Positions 35,801 to 36,507 of a stretch of DNA of 36,507 nucleotides are shown here, in pieces; within the stretch, counting starts at the first letter, position 1; each line of letters opens with the position of its first letter. The stretch comes from Aporhodopirellula sallentina SM41 (GTDB lineage Bacteria; Planctomycetota; Planctomycetia; Pirellulales; Pirellulaceae), in assembly GCF_000346505.1 (NCBI RefSeq), contig NZ_ANOH01000008.1, forward strand, positions 1-36,507. The letters are read 5' to 3'. Below the pieces are notes generated by a model. It saw only the letters and a program-made list of their open reading frames with translations, did not search any database and was not told the origin of the DNA. The translations under genes were made by a program, and so were the position numbers.

Positions 35801-36507
35801 CGGATCAATCCAAACCTCCGCCGACTGCGACGCGGCATCGGGCACATGAGGCAAACCGATCGTCAGGTTGGATCGCTTCGGATCGATCTCTTGTCGACGC
35901 CGCCCGATCAGCAACGATTGATTGGTGAATCGAGGTGGCAACGCAACGCGGACCTCCCAGGACCGAACCCCTTCGATGAATTGCCGAGAAATCAGATCGT
36001 CGTCGACCGCAAACTCCGGCGCATCGGTTTGTAATTGCACAGCCCACTGCATCTCCGACCACGGTGGCGGTTCGCTAGACTGCGTTGCCCCGGCTTCGTC
36101 GTGATCGGCCGCGAAACGCAACCGCATCGAACGGATCTCGCCGGCAGTGCCTTCGGTCTTCACCTCGAGAGTTTGCCAAACATGATCGATCGGCAGCGGG
36201 TTCAACGGCGACTCATCCGGATTGTTATCCCGTCCGAGCGGCCGTCCCCGCGGCATCGTCCGTCCGCCCCGCAGTAGCGTCCGCAACGAAACCGACAAAT
36301 TGATATCTGGCTTCTCGAGCGACACTTCCGGGGTGACTTCGATCGCACCACCGAACACAATCGCATCGCCGGGCAGCGGGGCAAAGAAGCGACGTTGCTC
36401 CGCCGTCAGATCTGAAAACGCCTTGCGCGACGGTTCGATTGCGGCTTTGGCCGACCAAGTCAAATTGGACGGGGGAATGATCGCCGCGAGCAACTGCCCA
36501 GGACAAT
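29855..36507 (-). CDS. Giant membrane protein of unknown function, 5' end beyond the window
   Basis: The minus strand stays open from 29855 to the right edge, giving at least 2217 residues; a TTG at 36493 exists but the frame continues past it (CPGQLLAAIIPP), so the true start is outside. The first 450 visible residues are strand-rich. A hydrophobic block follows (visible residues about 461-534, including GWVIAFLLLGLARLVGS), and then a Ser-rich acidic linker. At about 646-671 comes a segment that looks like a signal peptide (PLLIACVCTLSALFVGGNAS, then AQVLPS). A long strand-rich region continues to about 2060, and two more hydrophobic segments close the protein (about 2073-2095 and 2118-2155). 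There is no catalytic motif that I can recognise. It is 4-base overlapped with the cysteine desulfurase-family gene. Function is unknown. Confidence 0.8.
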   Translation of the reverse strand, partial: CPGQLLAAIIPPSNLTWSAKAAIEPSRKAFSDLTAEQRRFFAPLPGDAIVFGGAIEVTPEVSLEKPDINLSVSLRTLLRGGRTMPRGRPLGRDNNPDESPLNPLPIDHVWQTLEVKTEGTAGEIRSMRLRFAADHDEAGATQSSEPPPWSEMQWAVQLQTDAPEFAVDDDLISRQFIEGVRSWEVRVALPPRFTNQSLLIGRRRQEIDPKRSNLTIGLPHVPDAASQSAEVWIDPTLQLKQHFDSLKGVPTLDSTKVGRNEPALSTRVRWSRRATSTSETARYRYEPNDRPWIEVMPRQHHSPTGLIVGKRLTAVASVNGTDLFQLDCLVRSNAEMELTFPMSLQLVEVRRDGVLITPRLVPGRGVILPPPAPRTRSKSITDGDGSRGAAKGTLASQSVSAPRWSRLQVNWISPATRGGWYRWFQFPEIHLDQLVVDARRELLAATGTNVVQFSAAPWGAASMSAPLLLPAGFLSSLGWVIAFLLLGLARLVGSRGLPTIAASIVLALSASLLWPSSSMPLVAFVALPLTLAALQLATTGWNRYREESDSSSEWANRSGSMQASAGQFSSPDFSSSRLSLGDETTARRADAGALHRTTPVQPSANDSWTRKFEAGEIISSEVHSDGIVHEDGSSQQNERSRDGTDDDFSSSSIVPLLIACVCTLSALFVGGNASAQVLPSPPVASGSLSAKDAAPPTIDVLVPLKSNGDVLGNKIYIPEAFYNELFFRDLRSEIQTPMIESVAYEVKLASPLQGNGAARLDPISRSAFPSIRNSSTDRTLEAGGIGAGNVTAGSRGGGRAGLTAETLRQSGAARLTARLGVVLPPETRRLRLPYRFEQVLGVARVQSGVERQTLRWGDDGDGWVWVEMPSSERDLTVLRSAELLLSLQCDYEWEDPWVLVSAKLPPLSVAQLNVAASDSVDSVMLQNSTSSWIVDLQRKLGVDPVIPTASALAEPDTQYSEPVHLGPVNRLQLRYQFRDVATEAASSSDAMLPWDDERYWQKRFWVHSQSGKTVIECEIQPRRSLPPEAIVMLSTNAPEVHGVESFDESDVPNEEETFDESPTCKLLTQHWSRQPIEENAGDRSLRLMSLTTPTRPIRLGWTLTTPREGVWRIRMPRVSIGVGAFVTQGPRAVPVITPEELGGFGEDLDEPEITPALLRTADESLPWVAWTFSDDLQPDWSQIGGLEPLAVDQFYAKWTGYLSSINRAAVGTVTDLTLKRIAKPKTPLVTKHEVTIEKDSQRVEFFAEIRGPSPGRVSSSASVGSTRYAVHLPPNARLLDWNYEPIGDDSGNGFGGKGNPNSETGSGEFANASGSDASGNVEATNSSEASTLPDGDSKRQPWTVSQQGNVTTLLLTSDREGFRLSVNAMLPISPGKRVNRLPLMRLEKITKASLHDGGGASNVPDFDESHELLITRAVDVVVDWARPVGGQKIDAGVDDAASLLTAGRVVESRYTTSGPIEEAFESARFRVRRNNRPFDVDSRITLRWDEGRWTAQTDCVITSKYCPDYIDIALPTRWCDSLQIVPLCISSRQPTLDPALQVLRLELRRDEDGGAQGDTNADSDSGVNSTEQEHVRRFRLISRLAVSEITRVSVPEIRIMDVRRHRIDVVVPTRLTNEQVRWRSNFAGPIAKPRWRIDQLSEDFAATSANATPPAKPNDSDSNMELSVYAVTSPGWSIDLETLPRTDRVAELIHADHRVLVRPQDQRWLMVSRFDILPGDQSSVRLAVPAAAELVGVWAGTRAADLRRIGDNGERSQGNDGRSSDRPNRPGVPAQANQADASTSVEMSDTENAEVVYEVPLPLSRLSQTVEVLVAFPDDLSGLLLPNLLGLSTAEDEASVDWWDAPPENGVAGNVAVPTLEWLRALQREAGLGMGNEETGDDSVKVAPIASRTRLRWLASCVVEAIRSSSDALADRRDEEVAVWLRPWILRYRMLCEAAGRQIGGPSGEESTLVSQDDPRDRELAKALITEPLLGWEEMDAYILSQETRYFSFDAFLEETLPDLDAATEGNLRSSTPATRLGDLALSGRDFATTWSDFLAVTTPPGFVDRYTFVWKGRRLPIQMLADRPVPLSEYARQQVLRGGLFIALAGLVLVVALLPRARSAANPYAGNAAGRLPGVNWEHPSLWLFVLSAIGMVLMPIPMAIGLMVAALVLGGSDWSRRWFLSQGWWGSKKSQRTQNNGATENPMKSNAIHVDAGRSGSGVRSSGTMKSSRG

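Overview
The window looks like a chromosomal stretch from a marine planctomycete of the Pirellulaceae / Rhodopirellula type. This is inferred from gene content and style, not from a database match: a secreted sulfatase, a secreted esterase fused to a DUF1080 domain, long secreted or membrane proteins of unknown function, GTG/TTG starts with few clear Shine-Dalgarno sites, and many short hairpin repeats between genes. No rRNA, tRNA, CRISPR array, prophage or integrase was found.

Layout. 1-760: the 5' part of a REP-associated tyrosine transposase (RAYT), cut by the left edge, with GTAG-headed repeats directly upstream. 958-3300: a pseudo-zincin-like unknown protein, then a scar holding a truncated CobW GTPase gene and a large palindrome. 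3335-6640: a sulfatase and an esterase-DUF1080 fusion, probably for sulfated or acetylated polysaccharides. 6858-7775 (minus): an FMN split-barrel protein and a small unknown protein. 7999-10242: a secreted unknown protein. 10265-11833 (minus): a PlsC-type acyltransferase and a single-pass membrane protein. 12087-13526: adenylosuccinate lyase (purB). 13527-13943: a repeat cluster. 13944-16982 (minus): a winged-helix regulator and a GAF-GAF-AAA+-Fis sigma-54 activator. 17397-21717: fdxA-sufB-sufC-sufD, the iron-sulfur cluster assembly genes, divergent from the activator. 22017-25046 (minus): a secreted TPR/CHAT-like protein whose catalytic positions look lost. 25401-28651: a zinc-ribbon membrane protein, an HExxH metallopeptidase and a D-Ala-D-Ala-ligase-like ATP-grasp enzyme, arranged as an operon. 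28677-36507 (minus): a class V PLP enzyme (cysteine desulfurase family) overlapping by 4 bp the end of a giant membrane protein that runs off the right edge.

Functional links. The SUF genes form a scaffold set (SufB, SufC, SufD) with a 7Fe-type ferredoxin but no SufS or SufE beside it; the class V PLP enzyme about 7 kb away is a possible, unproven sulfur donor. The sulfatase and esterase-DUF1080 genes probably act together in periplasmic glycan breakdown. The peptidase and ATP-grasp pair suggests a make/break module for an unknown peptide-like amide.

The most distinctive signal is distributed: at least six hairpins with unrelated stems, in separate intergenic gaps, each carry a GTAG tetranucleotide at the stem foot, and a RAYT gene lies in the same window. 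This fits a multi-family REP system. The degenerate CHAT protein, the peptidase/ATP-grasp operon and the giant protein with an internal signal-peptide-like segment are the other main leads.
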